Counted from the stretch's first letter, positions 53,485 to 62,699 are shown. The stretch: DNA of 64,000 nt from Jeotgalibacillus sp. R-1-5s-1 (GCF_004405105.1 NZ_SORW01000002.1:62001-126000); one strand, 5' to 3'. Notes: generated by a model not told the origin, from the sequence alone. Numbers and translations are program-made.

Positions 53485-53619
53485 TTATTTTCTGTTTCGT
53501 CCGGCGTTAATGCCTCTTTTTTGAATTTCCTTGCGTAAAATCACCTGAGTATCGTGTTCTCCATGTTTCTCAGCGTCACGGTAAGCGGATAAAAGCTGTT
53601 CGTTACTCAAAATTTTCAA
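53485..53619 (-). CDS. Sda-like small protein (possible sporulation kinase inhibitor)
   Basis: A 44-residue protein starting at TTG 53619, eight bases after a full AAGGAGGT RBS (53628-53635). It begins MKILSNEQLLSAYRDAEKHG and has VILRKEIQKRGIN: the pattern LSxExLxxxYxxA...EIxxR is that of Sda, which blocks KinA autophosphorylation as a helical hairpin. It has a sigma-A-like promoter and a terminator of its own, both visible. I cannot run a profile, so the family call is moderate. No clear DnaA boxes are seen upstream, unlike B. subtilis sda. Confidence 0.6.
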   Translation of the reverse strand: MKILSNEQLLSAYRDAEKHGEHDTQVILRKEIQKRGINAGRNRK

Positions 53620-53646
53620 TGGATGAAACCTCCTTAGTGATTATTT

Positions 53647-53673
53647 TAATGGAATATTCTAATAATTCCATTA
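53647..53673. promoter_or_regulatory. Palindromic operator candidate at the Sda-like gene
   Basis: TAATGGAAT (53647-53655) and ATTCCATTA (53665-53673) form an inverted repeat with a nine-base spacer, located just downstream of the -10 box, at the expected transcription start. A repressor site is likely. Confidence 0.5.
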
Positions 53674-53678
53674 ACCAT

Positions 53679-53707
53679 ATTATACGCTCATCTTAATGTG
53701 TCATCAA
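53679..53707 (-). promoter_or_regulatory. Promoter of the Sda-like gene
   Basis: Minus strand TTGATG (53707-53702), a 17-base spacer and TATAAT (53684-53679). Confidence 0.7.
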
Positions 53708-53860
53708 CAGCATTCCACGATTGTTACTGAATTGTATTATTTACGTTTTATTTTTGTTAATTGTGTCGAAGGCCCATCAAATCAGTATGTTTTTGTCTGC
53801 ATTCATAGTGGAAACGAAAACGCCGGTACGACATAATTAGATTAAAAAGGACATGATCTT

Positions 53861-54931
53861 ATGCAGCAGTTTCACATAGATGTGATTAAAGGAAGGGGTA
53901 CCTACTTTGAACTAGGGGAACAGGCAGGTAGATTATTTCAACGGACCCCTCTGTACCATTTTCACTTAAAACGGCGTGACCGCTCAAAAAAAGCGTATCG
54001 CACGGATGAAAAAATAGCGAAGTCTTACTTTGATCAATTTTCACCCGGGCTGTGGAATGAACTTGAAGGACTCAGTTCAGTCATGGAATGGGATACTTCT
54101 GAAGTGATTCACGAATATTCCGGCTGGCAGCAGGACTGGAAAAAATCAGGCTGTTCAGTACTCATGAAGGATGGCTATTTTGCCCGTAATTATGATTATC
54201 ACCCTAAAACATATGAGGGCAGGCTGATGATCTGGCAACCTGAAACAGGTTATGCCTCCGTTGGGATTGCAGGAAGGATGATAGGAAGAATTGATGGAAT
54301 GAATGAAAAAGGACTTTGTGTAGGCTTTCATTTTGTTAACAGGAAAAACCCCGGTAAAGGCTTTACGTGCTCTATTATCGCACGCTTTCTGCTCGACAGC
54401 TGTTCAACCACAGATGAAGCCATAGCGATGCTAAAGGAAATTCCTCATCGGCACGCATTTAATTACACGCTTTATGATGCGCACGGGAAACATGCTGTTG
54501 TGGAAGCTTCCGCACTCGGGGTCGCCGTCCGTAATGAGGAAATGGATACAGCCTGCACAAATCATTTTGAAACCTCCATAAAATCATCGGAAAATCGTTA
54601 TCAGCTGAAGGAATCCATCAGCAGACTTCATACGATCCATCAGCAGGGTCAAACAACACATGCCCCATTGGAGGCATTTAAAAAGTTCAATGATCCTGCA
54701 TATGGGATTTTTAAAAAGAACTATGGAAGCTGGGCAGGTACGATTCATACAGCGGTTTATCAGCCTTCAACTTTAAAAATGTTTTTTGGGGCCGGACAGA
54801 ATGCAGTTCCCCTGGAAATCGATTTTGGAAAGTGGCTACAGGGAGAGCGTTTTCCTGTAACAAAAGTTTTCGGCAAAATTGATTCTGCAGAAGCGTTCAG
54901 TCACGTTAATCAACCTTCATCATCTTCTTGA
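53861..54931 (+). CDS. C45 family autoproteolytic acyltransferase/hydrolase
   Basis: Ntn-hydrolase of the penicillin acyltransferase (AAT/C45) family, 356 residues. The predicted cleavage site and nucleophile is the Cys in KKSGCSVLMKDGYFARNYDYHP; an N-terminal GRGTYFELGEQAG and the later GMNEKGLCVGFHFVN are family text. Such proteins cleave themselves before that Cys and hydrolyse or transfer acyl amides; the physiological substrate is unknown. Monocistronic, divergent from the Sda-like gene. Confidence 0.85.
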   Translation: MQQFHIDVIKGRGTYFELGEQAGRLFQRTPLYHFHLKRRDRSKKAYRTDEKIAKSYFDQFSPGLWNELEGLSSVMEWDTSEVIHEYSGWQQDWKKSGCSVLMKDGYFARNYDYHPKTYEGRLMIWQPETGYASVGIAGRMIGRIDGMNEKGLCVGFHFVNRKNPGKGFTCSIIARFLLDSCSTTDEAIAMLKEIPHRHAFNYTLYDAHGKHAVVEASALGVAVRNEEMDTACTNHFETSIKSSENRYQLKESISRLHTIHQQGQTTHAPLEAFKKFNDPAYGIFKKNYGSWAGTIHTAVYQPSTLKMFFGAGQNAVPLEIDFGKWLQGERFPVTKVFGKIDSAEAFSHVNQPSSSS

Positions 54932-54989
54932 TGAGCGAATGGTTAAACGATATACTGATCATACAAAGAAATGAAAGGGGTCTGAATAA

Positions 54990-55193
54990 ATGATTCATCT
55001 GGACTGGGAAAAGCGTGAAACTATTAAGCAGGTTAAGTGTATACACGATAACGCTGCAAAGTACGTTGTTAATAATGTACTGACGGTAGGAAAAACATAT
55101 GACGTAAAAAATGAAACCGAGGAATTTATCTTTATTATTGATAATAGCGGTAAGATCGGCGGTTTTTACAAAGACTATTTTGAAGCTGTATAA
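54990..55193 (+). CDS. DUF6501 family small protein
   Basis: A 67-residue protein beginning MIHLDWEKRETIKQVKC, then NVLTVGKTYDVKNETEEF and GKIGGFYKDYF. I recognise it as the DUF6501 type, conserved in Bacillaceae, with an SH3-like beta pattern and unknown role. The RBS AAAGGGG precedes the ATG. Confidence 0.8.
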   Translation: MIHLDWEKRETIKQVKCIHDNAAKYVVNNVLTVGKTYDVKNETEEFIFIIDNSGKIGGFYKDYFEAV

Positions 55194-55212
55194 AAAGCTG
55201 AATCATGAACAG

Positions 55213-55247
55213 AAGAGGCCCTGGATGCGGCCTCTTTTATATTTTAA
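55213..55247 (+). terminator. Terminator of the DUF6501 gene
   Basis: AAGAGGCC pairs with GGCCTCTT, then a T-rich tail. Confidence 0.82.
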
Positions 55248-55336
55248 TATCTATCAATATACTGATAAACATGCCCGTATATATTATTTTACATAAAATG
55301 TCAAAAACTTAGAAAGACTGATATACCAGGAGTTTA

Positions 55337-55351
55337 TGACCACATTGGTCA
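55337..55351. promoter_or_regulatory. Palindrome upstream of rok
   Basis: TGACC-ACATT-GGTCA, 78 bases before the rok start and about 33 bases upstream of a TATAAT box at 55384-55389. It could be an operator. Confidence 0.4.
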
Positions 55352-55428
55352 AAAATATTTCTTTTCATTCATTTTCTTTCAAATTATAATGAATATATAC
55401 TAATTTGATTTATTGAGGAGAGAACCGA

Positions 55429-55854
55429 ATGTTTGATGAAAGAACGGCTTTGAAAATCAGGCTCGAGCAAATGATTGATTCTGAAGAGCGGATCCTAAAC
55501 GAGTTCAGAAAAGAAAGAGAAGCCATTCTTACAAGGCTGCGTGAGCTGGATAAAGAAGAAGGCCTTGCTGTTTCCTCACAAATGACAACAGAAGAGAACC
55601 ATCCAATGCCGGCTACTGAAAAACCTCGTAAAGTTAAGGATATTGGAAAATCCAAAAGGATGCATGAAGCAGCATTTACCATCCTGAAAAGCACTCTTGA
55701 GCCGATTAAAGGGACAGATATTCAGGACTTTATCGAAAAAGAAACAGGATATAAAGTTGCCAATATTACAACCTTTATGAAAACGATACAGAAAAAAGAC
55801 GCGAATGTGAGAAAACTTGATCGCGGTCTTTACATTTATGAGCCTCAAAACTGA
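55429..55854 (+). CDS. rok: Rok-like nucleoid-associated repressor, short form
   Basis: The N-terminal 45 residues (MFDERTALKIRLEQMIDSEE, then REAILTRLRELDKEEG) match the oligomerising coiled coil of B. subtilis Rok. The C-terminal domain from about residue 77 (MHEAAFTILKSTLEPIKG, ANITTFMKTIQKK, LDRGLYIYEPQ) matches its AT-rich-DNA-binding winged helix. Total 141 residues against 191 in B. subtilis; the missing part is the neutral central linker. Rok represses comK and silences foreign AT-rich DNA in B. subtilis. AGGAGAG precedes the ATG. Confidence 0.8.
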   Translation: MFDERTALKIRLEQMIDSEERILNEFRKEREAILTRLRELDKEEGLAVSSQMTTEENHPMPATEKPRKVKDIGKSKRMHEAAFTILKSTLEPIKGTDIQDFIEKETGYKVANITTFMKTIQKKDANVRKLDRGLYIYEPQN

Positions 55855-55862
55855 TTTTTAAC

Positions 55863-55901
55863 AAAAAGGCATGGACGATGATCCCGTCCATGCCTCTTTT
55901 T
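55863..55901. terminator. Bidirectional terminator between rok and the sodium channel gene
   Basis: GGCATGGACG pairs with CGTCCATGCC; A and T runs flank it on both sides. Confidence 0.9.
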
Positions 55902-56691
55902 AAGTACGCCGATTATCCTTTAGCAGTTGTTTAATCTCAGCTAATTCTTTTTGAACTTCAATGAGCTTTAAATCGGCAGGTGAAGGATTCTCTTCCTGAG
56001 AAGCTTCTTCTACATTGTTGACAACTACCCCAACAAATAAGTTAAAAATAACAAACGTGCCGATTAAGATAAATGTTACAAAAAACCACCATGCAGATGG
56101 ATCTTCCTCAAGTATCGGCCTCATAACACCGCTTGCCCACGACTCGAGCGTGACAACCTGAAACAGGCTTAACAACGAAGCATGAAGGGAACCAAAATAC
56201 TCAGGAGCGACATCCTGAAACAGCATCGTTCCAATTACACCATAGATATAAAAGAAAATGCCCAAAAGCAAAAGAATCGTACCCATTGATGGAATCGTCA
56301 TTAAAAGCGCGTTCACCATTTTCCGGAGAGAAGGAATGACAGAGATCGCTCTCAGCACCCGTAACACACGCAGAATACGCAGGACTGTGACATAATGTCC
56401 CCCCGTAACGAGATGACCGCTTGCGACAATAATAAAGTCAAACACATTCCATGGTTCTTTGAAAAATGAGCTGATTGACTTGCTTCCTATCAGCCTGATC
56501 AGGATTTCTACTGTAAAGATCCAAAGAAGCACCCTGTCAGCCAGAATAAAAAGATTCTGATTTGATATGTAAATGGAGGGATACGTTTCAAGTCCTATAA
56601 TCACCGCATTCAACAATATTAAGCTGATAATAATTCCTGTAAACGGCTTGCTGTCTGCTAAATTTCTGCAGAATTCCCGAAATTGATTCAT
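55900..56691 (-). CDS. Voltage-gated sodium channel, NaChBac type
   Basis: Six-helix single-domain channel of 263 residues that would assemble as a tetramer. The S4 voltage sensor has Arg at every third place: R105, R108, R111, R114. The pore filter is TLESWAS (181-187), identical to the NaChBac filter. The S1 to S3 region has ETYPSI and IFTVEILIRL, and S6 is FVIFNLFVGVVVNNVEEA. A cytoplasmic C-terminal coiled coil follows. In alkaliphilic or marine Bacillus such channels feed sodium to flagellar motors and pH homeostasis. Confidence 0.95.
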   Translation of the reverse strand: MNQFREFCRNLADSKPFTGIIISLILLNAVIIGLETYPSIYISNQNLFILADRVLLWIFTVEILIRLIGSKSISSFFKEPWNVFDFIIVASGHLVTGGHYVTVLRILRVLRVLRAISVIPSLRKMVNALLMTIPSMGTILLLLGIFFYIYGVIGTMLFQDVAPEYFGSLHASLLSLFQVVTLESWASGVMRPILEEDPSAWWFFVTFILIGTFVIFNLFVGVVVNNVEEASQEENPSPADLKLIEVQKELAEIKQLLKDNRRT

Positions 56692-56837
56692 CTATTTAAA
56701 ACTCCTTTCGCCCTCATTTTACGCATGAGTTCATAGACTGTCTACGTAAAACCATGAAGGTCACACAAAAGTTGAAAATACCGTGTAAACAACGATAGAA
56801 TGAATCATTGAGTAATTACTTAAAAAGGATGATGTAC

Positions 56838-57716
56838 ATGACGAATATTTTAGATCAGTTACCTGAAGAGATTATAAATATGATTAAAAAAACACCTGAA
56901 TTTCCTGAAGAGGATAAAGGAAGAATAGGCAACGGCGGGTATACCTCAGATGATCCCGCCATTTTAGAAGATGCGGTAGTCAGTATGGCTTTGAAAAAAA
57001 ATATTTTATTAAAGGGGCCTACAGGGTCGGGTAAGACAAAGCTGGCCGAGACCATCAGCTCCATTTTCAATCAGCCGATGTACAGCATTAACTGTTCTGT
57101 TGACCTTGATGCAGAAGCCATGCTCGGCTTTAAAACCATTGAACAGGTCGATGGGAAATCTGTCATTACCTTCGTTGAGGGTCCTGTTATTCAGGCGATG
57201 AAAAAAGGGCAGATCCTTTATATTGATGAAATCAATATGGCTAAGCCGGAAACACTGCCAATACTCAATGGGGTACTTGATTATCGCAGAACGATTACGA
57301 ACCCTTTTACAAATGAAGTGATTCAGGCAGCGGATGGGTTTAAAGTCGTAGCGGCCATTAATGAAGGATATGTAGGAACCGTGCCTTTAAATGAAGCGCT
57401 AAAAAACCGCTTTGTCGTCATTGATGTGCCATACATTTCAGGAGAAACACTTAAAACAGTTATTAAGAATGAAAGTCAATTGAGAAACGACTTATTAATT
57501 GATCAATTTATTCAGCTGTCAGGAGACTTATTAACCCAGGTGCAAAATGGACAGGTATCTGAAGAAGCCGCTTCGATTCGTGCGCTGCTTGATACATGTG
57601 ACCTGGCTCTTTACCTGCCGCCAATGAGAGCGGTACAACGGGGGATCACTGATAAACTTGAGGATGAACGCGAACAGGCAGCAGTCAGAAATATTGCAGA
57701 AACCATTTTTGGATGA
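56838..57716 (+). CDS. yojN: MoxR/NorQ-like AAA ATPase (YojN)
   Basis: AAA+ ATPase of 292 residues: Walker [10 protein letters not shown] at about 60, Walker [14 protein letters not shown], and sensor/arginine region [20 protein letters not shown]. Members of this clade remodel or insert cofactors into client enzymes together with a VWA protein. The ATG at 56838 is chosen over 56829, which overlaps the AAAAAGGATG RBS. The VWA partner starts nine bases after the stop. Same gene pair as B. subtilis yojN-yojO. Confidence 0.88.
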   Translation: MTNILDQLPEEIINMIKKTPEFPEEDKGRIGNGGYTSDDPAILEDAVVSMALKKNILLKGPTGSGKTKLAETISSIFNQPMYSINCSVDLDAEAMLGFKTIEQVDGKSVITFVEGPVIQAMKKGQILYIDEINMAKPETLPILNGVLDYRRTITNPFTNEVIQAADGFKVVAAINEGYVGTVPLNEALKNRFVVIDVPYISGETLKTVIKNESQLRNDLLIDQFIQLSGDLLTQVQNGQVSEEAASIRALLDTCDLALYLPPMRAVQRGITDKLEDEREQAAVRNIAETIFG

Positions 57717-57725
57717 GGTGTTGGT

Positions 57726-59642
57726 ATGCAGCGTTTTATTCAGTTTAATGATGAAAACATTAATTCGTTTCAGCTCATGCAGCTGATTGACCTCGCCAAA
57801 ACGTTAACGAAAGAAAAAGAAATGACTGTTGAGTACAGCCCGAGTAACTATTTAGATGTGCCTGAAAATACGATATTTGTAAGCCATTTCTGGGACCATC
57901 GTTCAGCTGAAGAAGAATGGCATGGCCTGATCTCTGACGTTTATCTGCGTGGAGAAGGTACATTAAATCATTCAGATGTTAAAGAGATAAACCGCTTTAT
58001 CGCGTTTACAAAAACACTGTCCATATCATCTTTTGCTAAGCAGCTTTTTATGGTGATTGAGGACTTGAGAGTCGAAGAAATTGTAAAACTGAAAAGAGGG
58101 GGAACAAAGAAAGCTTTTTCAACGAGAAGAAGGCTTTATCGGAAGTACTTTGAATCACAGTTGAATGTACACTTAGTAAAAGGTGTCACAACAGATGCGT
58201 TATTTAATCTGCTGTACCTTCATATATTTGCAGAAACACCCGTTGCTGACTGGCCTGATATTCATCCGGATGTTAATCGGGCAAAACCGTATCTGACACA
58301 GCAGATCGAACGGTCACATGAGGTAAAGACAACAGCAGGTGTGTCGTCAATCTGTCGCAATGTATGTGAGGTACTTGATGAGCTGTTACGTAAAGATATG
58401 CTTAATGAGTACTTTCATCTTCCGGAGAAAACCATGAAGGATTGGGAAGAGGGTCTGACCTTTGATGATCTTAAAAGAAAAGATCCCCTTGTAAATGATG
58501 ATACCGAAAAAGAAAAACCTGACGGGGAAGAGGAAGCCGTAGAGGAAGAATTTAAAAGCTGGCATAGGGAAACAGAGGAAAAAGGAGAGTCGTTCCTCCA
58601 GTTTGATCTTGAGGCCGGAACAAAAACCTCTATCCAGGCAGACGCAGCACGTGAAGGTGATGACCAGGAGCAGGCGTTAGGTTCCGTTCAGGGCAGTACG
58701 AAGAAATCCTCTAAAAATCAGTTTGATCAGCAGGAAGTGGAACGTAAACTGGAGGAAAAAAATGATGGAGGATCAGGTCAATACGGTAAAGATAATGAAC
58801 AGGCTTATGCCATTTTTGAAGAAGCGGGACCATCATCAGCAGATGATCAGGTTCATTATCAGACTTATCGTAAAGACATCACCCATTATCAGAAAAAACT
58901 TCAGAAAATGATTGAAAAAACGCTTGATCATAAAAAAACACTGCCAAGAACGCACCTTGTCAAAGGAAGGCTGAGCAAAAAGCTGACCCCGTTTTTTACA
59001 GATGAACAGCCTCGTGTTTTTTATAAGAAAAATGAAGAGTCACCAAAAATAGATGCGACTTTCACATTGCTGCTCGATTGCTCCGCTTCAATGTATGACA
59101 AAATGGACGAAACAAAAAAAGGACTCGTACTCTTCCATGAAGCATTAAAGTCAATTCAGGTTCCTCATGAGATTACAGGATTCTGGGAGGACGCTGCAAA
59201 AGCAGGTAGCAGTAAATTCCCATCTCATTTGAAAACAGTGATCCCTTATGAGCAATCTATTTATTCTCAAAATGGAGCGGCAATCATGCAGCTTCAGCCG
59301 GAGGAAGATAATCGTGATGGATATGCGATCCGTCTAATGACAGAAAGGCTTGTCAGAAGGACTGAAAAACAGAAGTTTCTGCTCGTATTTTCAGATGGTG
59401 AACCGGCAGCGGCTGACTACAGCCAGAACGGGATCCTTGATACGCATGAAGCCGTATTATCCGCACGCAAGCAGGGCATTCAGGTTATGAACGTTTTCCT
59501 GTCAACATCTGAGATCCCTGAATCCCAAAAGCAGATTATCCAGAATATATATGGGAAGTACAGCTTATTTGTCCAGGATGTACAGGAGCTTCCGGATGTA
59601 CTTTTCCCACTGCTGAAAAGGTTGCTTATTAAGAGTATTTAA
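57726..59642 (+). CDS. yojO: VWA domain protein (YojO/NorD/CobT-like)
   Basis: 638 residues, the same length I recall for YojO. The N-terminal part is helical (to about 230), followed by a highly charged, low-complexity middle (about 255-360). The C-terminal von Willebrand A domain has a MIDAS motif DCSAS at about 451-455. MoxR ATPase plus VWA pairs act as cofactor or metal insertase chaperones (NorQ-NorD, CobS-CobT). No nitric oxide reductase or cobalt chelatase gene is nearby, so the client is unknown. Confidence 0.88.
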   Translation: MQRFIQFNDENINSFQLMQLIDLAKTLTKEKEMTVEYSPSNYLDVPENTIFVSHFWDHRSAEEEWHGLISDVYLRGEGTLNHSDVKEINRFIAFTKTLSISSFAKQLFMVIEDLRVEEIVKLKRGGTKKAFSTRRRLYRKYFESQLNVHLVKGVTTDALFNLLYLHIFAETPVADWPDIHPDVNRAKPYLTQQIERSHEVKTTAGVSSICRNVCEVLDELLRKDMLNEYFHLPEKTMKDWEEGLTFDDLKRKDPLVNDDTEKEKPDGEEEAVEEEFKSWHRETEEKGESFLQFDLEAGTKTSIQADAAREGDDQEQALGSVQGSTKKSSKNQFDQQEVERKLEEKNDGGSGQYGKDNEQAYAIFEEAGPSSADDQVHYQTYRKDITHYQKKLQKMIEKTLDHKKTLPRTHLVKGRLSKKLTPFFTDEQPRVFYKKNEESPKIDATFTLLLDCSASMYDKMDETKKGLVLFHEALKSIQVPHEITGFWEDAAKAGSSKFPSHLKTVIPYEQSIYSQNGAAIMQLQPEEDNRDGYAIRLMTERLVRRTEKQKFLLVFSDGEPAAADYSQNGILDTHEAVLSARKQGIQVMNVFLSTSEIPESQKQIIQNIYGKYSLFVQDVQELPDVLFPLLKRLLIKSI

Positions 59643-59703
59643 GACCGGAAAGAATATCAGTTTTTAAATAAGGTCATAATGCCTGATAAAAGGAGACTTT
59701 AAC

Positions 59704-59820
59704 ATGTATCCATTTCACCAGGCACTTCTTGAAGATATGATCCGGTTTAACGAGCAGCTGAATCAGGAGCACTGGAAAACAGTACGACGAAGATTTCCAA
59801 AATCGAAAAAGCAGTCATAA
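59704..59820 (+). CDS. 38-residue basic microprotein, unknown
   Basis: A short gene with the strong RBS AAAGGAG nine bases before ATG 59704, ending at TAA just before a terminator. It starts MYPFHQALLEDMIRFNEQL and ends VRRRFPKSKKQS: an amphipathic helix followed by a very basic tail. No family recognised. RBS plus terminator and its place 61 bases after yojO suggest it is the last gene of that operon. Confidence 0.6.
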   Translation: MYPFHQALLEDMIRFNEQLNQEHWKTVRRRFPKSKKQS

Positions 59821-59855
59821 AAACAGCCCGGCAAAAAATGCCGGGCTGTTTTTTT
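59820..59855. terminator. Bidirectional terminator
   Basis: AACAGCCCGGCA with exact complement, loop of A, flanked by A and T runs. It overlaps the stop codons of both convergent units. Confidence 0.93.
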
Positions 59856-61038
59856 ATCGGTTATTATTTTTCAATTGCAGAAGCTGCTGTTTTAATTCAG
59901 CCTCCATAGACTGTATTTCTGTTTCAGCCAATCGGCGTTTCTCACGGCCCTCCTGCTGGATACGGAGCGTTTCTTCAAGTGTTTGTACAAGATTTGCCTG
60001 TGTTGTTTTTAAAGTTTCGATATCAACAATGCCACGTTCATTTTCTTTTGCTGTTTCAATACTGTTTGTTTTCAGCATCTCTGAATTTTTCAACAGAAGC
60101 TCATTCGTCGTCTTCGTTACCTGTTTCTGAGCCTCAACCGCACGCTGCTGCCTGAAAAGAGTAAGTGCAATGGCGATTTGGTTTTTCCATAGAGGGATTG
60201 CTGTTAAGATGGAAGCCTGAATTTTTTCAGCCAGTGCCTGATTAATATTTTGTATCATCCTGATCTGTGGCGCACTCTGGATCGTAATCTGTCGGCTTAA
60301 CTGCAGGTCGTGAATTCTTTTATCGAGCCGGTCCATAAACTGCATCATATCGTTTACTTCCTGATAAGCCATCTGATCATTGCTTTGTTCAGCTTTTTTA
60401 CGCAGAGCAGGAATGACTGACTGTTCAAGCTCGTCCCGTTTCAGTTCGGCTGCGGCAATGTATATATTAAGTGCCTGAAAGTAGGCTTTGTTCTGATCAT
60501 ACAGCTGGTCAAGCATCTGAATATCATCCATCAGTGATTTCTTTGAATGGTCCAGTTTGACACTGATCCGGTCTACTTGAGCCCCAACCTTCTGATACTT
60601 CGATAAAATTTCATTTACCGAGCTGCTGACCCTGTTAAACAGCTTTGAAAAAACATTTTTTTTCTCGTTGGACAGCTCGTCCGGATTGATCTGTTCCAGC
60701 CGGTCCATTAATTCCTTCAGAATATCGCCAATAGGCCCAACATCTTTTCTCTGAACATGGTCGAGCATAGAGTGTGAGAAGTTCGAGAGTTTGGATTGAG
60801 CAGCTGTCCCGTATTGAAGAATGGATTGGTGATCACCCGGGTCAATTTGCTGTGAGATTTGTTCTGCCTGTCTCCGGTCCTGTTCAGACAGCATATCAGC
60901 CATTCTTTTCGGTGCCGGGGATGTCTTTGTTTCATTCACATTGACAAGCTCCTGGTCGCCAAAAGGGTTTGACAGCAGGTCATCCATCATTGTGTTTTTT
61001 TCTTTTAAATCCGTAGTGTACTGATTTTGATCCGACAT
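59854..61038 (-). CDS. yaaN: TelA/YaaN family protein
   Basis: Toxic-anion-resistance (TelA) family protein of 394 residues, almost entirely alpha-helical with long coiled coils. It has [19 protein letters not shown]-like and [17 protein letters not shown]-like stretches in the family core, and an acidic N-terminal 60 residues. Paired with xpaC 25 bases upstream, as in the B. subtilis xpaC-yaaN operon. Despite the name, tellurite resistance is not established for this member. RBS GGGAGGA. Confidence 0.88.
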   Translation of the reverse strand: MSDQNQYTTDLKEKNTMMDDLLSNPFGDQELVNVNETKTSPAPKRMADMLSEQDRRQAEQISQQIDPGDHQSILQYGTAAQSKLSNFSHSMLDHVQRKDVGPIGDILKELMDRLEQINPDELSNEKKNVFSKLFNRVSSSVNEILSKYQKVGAQVDRISVKLDHSKKSLMDDIQMLDQLYDQNKAYFQALNIYIAAAELKRDELEQSVIPALRKKAEQSNDQMAYQEVNDMMQFMDRLDKRIHDLQLSRQITIQSAPQIRMIQNINQALAEKIQASILTAIPLWKNQIAIALTLFRQQRAVEAQKQVTKTTNELLLKNSEMLKTNSIETAKENERGIVDIETLKTTQANLVQTLEETLRIQQEGREKRRLAETEIQSMEAELKQQLLQLKNNNR

Positions 61039-61063
61039 AATCGTTCCTCCCTGTATAAAAGTC

Positions 61064-61684
61064 TTATGATTTCTGTTCTATTGATTTTTTGGCCATATCA
61101 AGCTCGATGCGAAGCGTATCAATATCGTTCGACAGCACTTTCATTAAATCTTCTTCAAGAGAAGAGTTTAATTCATGTAACGTTTTTCTTGTCTCCTCTA
61201 GTGATGACAGTACTTCCTTGTTTTTTACTGGTTGAGTAACAAGCATTGTATATTTGTCGGTTAATTCAACCGCAGAGTCAAGATGGTAAAAGAAAAACTG
61301 CTCGGAGGCATAAAAACGTTTAGGATCTTTTTTAACGATCGAAAAAATCCGTCTTGAAAACTTAATCATATCATTCAACTGTCTCATCGCAGATAACGAA
61401 CGAATCTGAAACTGCTTACCCTGAAGTCTGGAAATTTTCTTTTGAGCTTCTTTCAGGTTTTCATGAATATATTTATATTCCTGACGGGTGAGTCCGTAAG
61501 ATCGCAGCAATGACCTGTTTTGGAAAAACTTCATCGTATAAAACGGAATGATACCTCCGCCAAGTCCAAGTAAGGATGCCTCCCAAAACTCAGCATTAAA
61601 CACAAATAAAGATGTCAGCCAGGTCAGGCTCGCTGAAGGAAGCGATATCCCAAGGCGGGCAGCTAAATATAAAAATGGTTTCAT
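61064..61684 (-). CDS. xpaC: XpaC family membrane protein
   Basis: Homologue of B. subtilis XpaC, annotated from a 5-bromo-4-chloroindolyl phosphate hydrolysis phenotype. Two short hydrophobic segments (about residues 5-50) and a long helical cytoplasmic part of about 150 residues. The second ATG at 61684 has ideal spacing from AAGGAG; the first, at 61690, is only three bases from it. First gene of the operon with yaaN. Confidence 0.85.
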   Translation of the reverse strand: MKPFLYLAARLGISLPSASLTWLTSLFVFNAEFWEASLLGLGGGIIPFYTMKFFQNRSLLRSYGLTRQEYKYIHENLKEAQKKISRLQGKQFQIRSLSAMRQLNDMIKFSRRIFSIVKKDPKRFYASEQFFFYHLDSAVELTDKYTMLVTQPVKNKEVLSSLEETRKTLHELNSSLEEDLMKVLSNDIDTLRIELDMAKKSIEQKS

Positions 61685-61959
61685 CTCCATCTTCTCCTTA
61701 AAAAGACTTCTTATGTCGTTATACGTACAGCGGCAGAATAAGTTTCATCCATGTACACTTCCTCTTATTACATTGTCTACTATTCGGTGATTTCATTCAA
61801 GCAGGGGCTATCAAAACACCAAAACAGACTTAAAGACTATTAAAAACGAAAAAAATACCAACTTCGATAGTTTTTTTTCATTTCTATGTATATAATAATA
61901 GTAAATAGGTAATAATATAAGTCATAAGTTTTATATTTTCAGGAAGCGAGGGTCACTGC

Positions 61960-62274
61960 ATGAGTCAATTTTACTTCTTTGCTGATGAGGTTGCTGATAT
62001 ATATCGCCTGTTCGGCGATCGCACACGCCTTATTATGGCGAAAAAAATGGCACAGGATGACTGGACTGTATCTGATTTCGTTCATCTTTTCGGAATCAGC
62101 CAACCTTTAGTCAGCCAGCACATCAAAAAATTAAAAGATGCGAATCTGATCAAAGAACAGAGGCAGGGGAAGAGAATTCTCTACCGGCTTGATCACACCG
62201 CCCAATTTTACCCACTCGTTCTAAAGATCATTGAACCTGTAAAAAACGGTGAACTTGATCAAGTGATGGCATAA
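61960..62274 (+). CDS. ArsR-family transcriptional regulator
   Basis: 104-residue winged-helix repressor: LFGDRTRLIMAKKM at helix 2, DFVHLFGISQPLVSQHIKKL recognition helix, and GKRILYRLD wing. No cysteine metal site (CxC) is present in the recognition helix, so it is probably not a classic arsenic or cadmium sensor. A TATAAT at 61891-61896 is upstream. It regulates an unknown target; neighbours give no resistance genes. Confidence 0.88.
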   Translation: MSQFYFFADEVADIYRLFGDRTRLIMAKKMAQDDWTVSDFVHLFGISQPLVSQHIKKLKDANLIKEQRQGKRILYRLDHTAQFYPLVLKIIEPVKNGELDQVMA

Positions 62275-62357
62275 TCAAACATGAGCATATCCATTCCTTT
62301 TTCACCGATCCTTCTGTACACTTAAGTTAGCACTTATACAGAAAGGCGGTGCTGGCT

Positions 62358-62699
62358 ATGTGGCGTATTATCCAGTTAAAGAGTGATGCAGAGCCCTGGT
62401 GGTTCCTGGAGGGCTGGGAGCAGGATATTACACAGGAGTGGAACACAATTGAAAAATCAGAGGCATTCGACCTTTTCCGTGATCGGACAATTGAACTCAG
62501 GCAGGCATGCAAACATGTGCGTGTGAAGAGAGGGACCCAGTTCGCCTACTGGAATGATGACGATTTCTTCTTTTGTGAAGATTGTGATGATGATTTGCAG
62601 ATTTACTACGGTCTGCTTATTCTGCACAATGATAAGCCATACACAACAAATCAGATGAATGATGATGAAAAATCTTTTTTTGAAAAACTGATTGATTAA
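62358..62699 (+). CDS. DUF1033 family protein
   Basis: 113-residue acidic protein with MWRIIQLKSDAEPWWFLEGW, LFRDRTIELRQ and FFFCEDCDDDLQIYYGL; this W-rich start and CEDCDDDLQ are DUF1033 landmarks. Function unknown. The ATG at 62358 lies eight bases after GAAAGGCGG. It shares a bidirectional terminator with the convergent transporter gene. Confidence 0.85.
   Translation: MWRIIQLKSDAEPWWFLEGWEQDITQEWNTIEKSEAFDLFRDRTIELRQACKHVRVKRGTQFAYWNDDDFFFCEDCDDDLQIYYGLLILHNDKPYTTNQMNDDEKSFFEKLID

Noticed and set aside
53620-53860. DnaA boxes upstream of the Sda-like gene
   Set aside because: No TTATCCACA-like sequence with at most one mismatch was found by eye.
61711-61752. A 13-codon minus-strand ORF with an AAGAGGAAG RBS upstream of xpaC, as a leader peptide
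   Set aside because: Too short to judge; no regulatory codon pattern or attenuator hairpin is visible after it.
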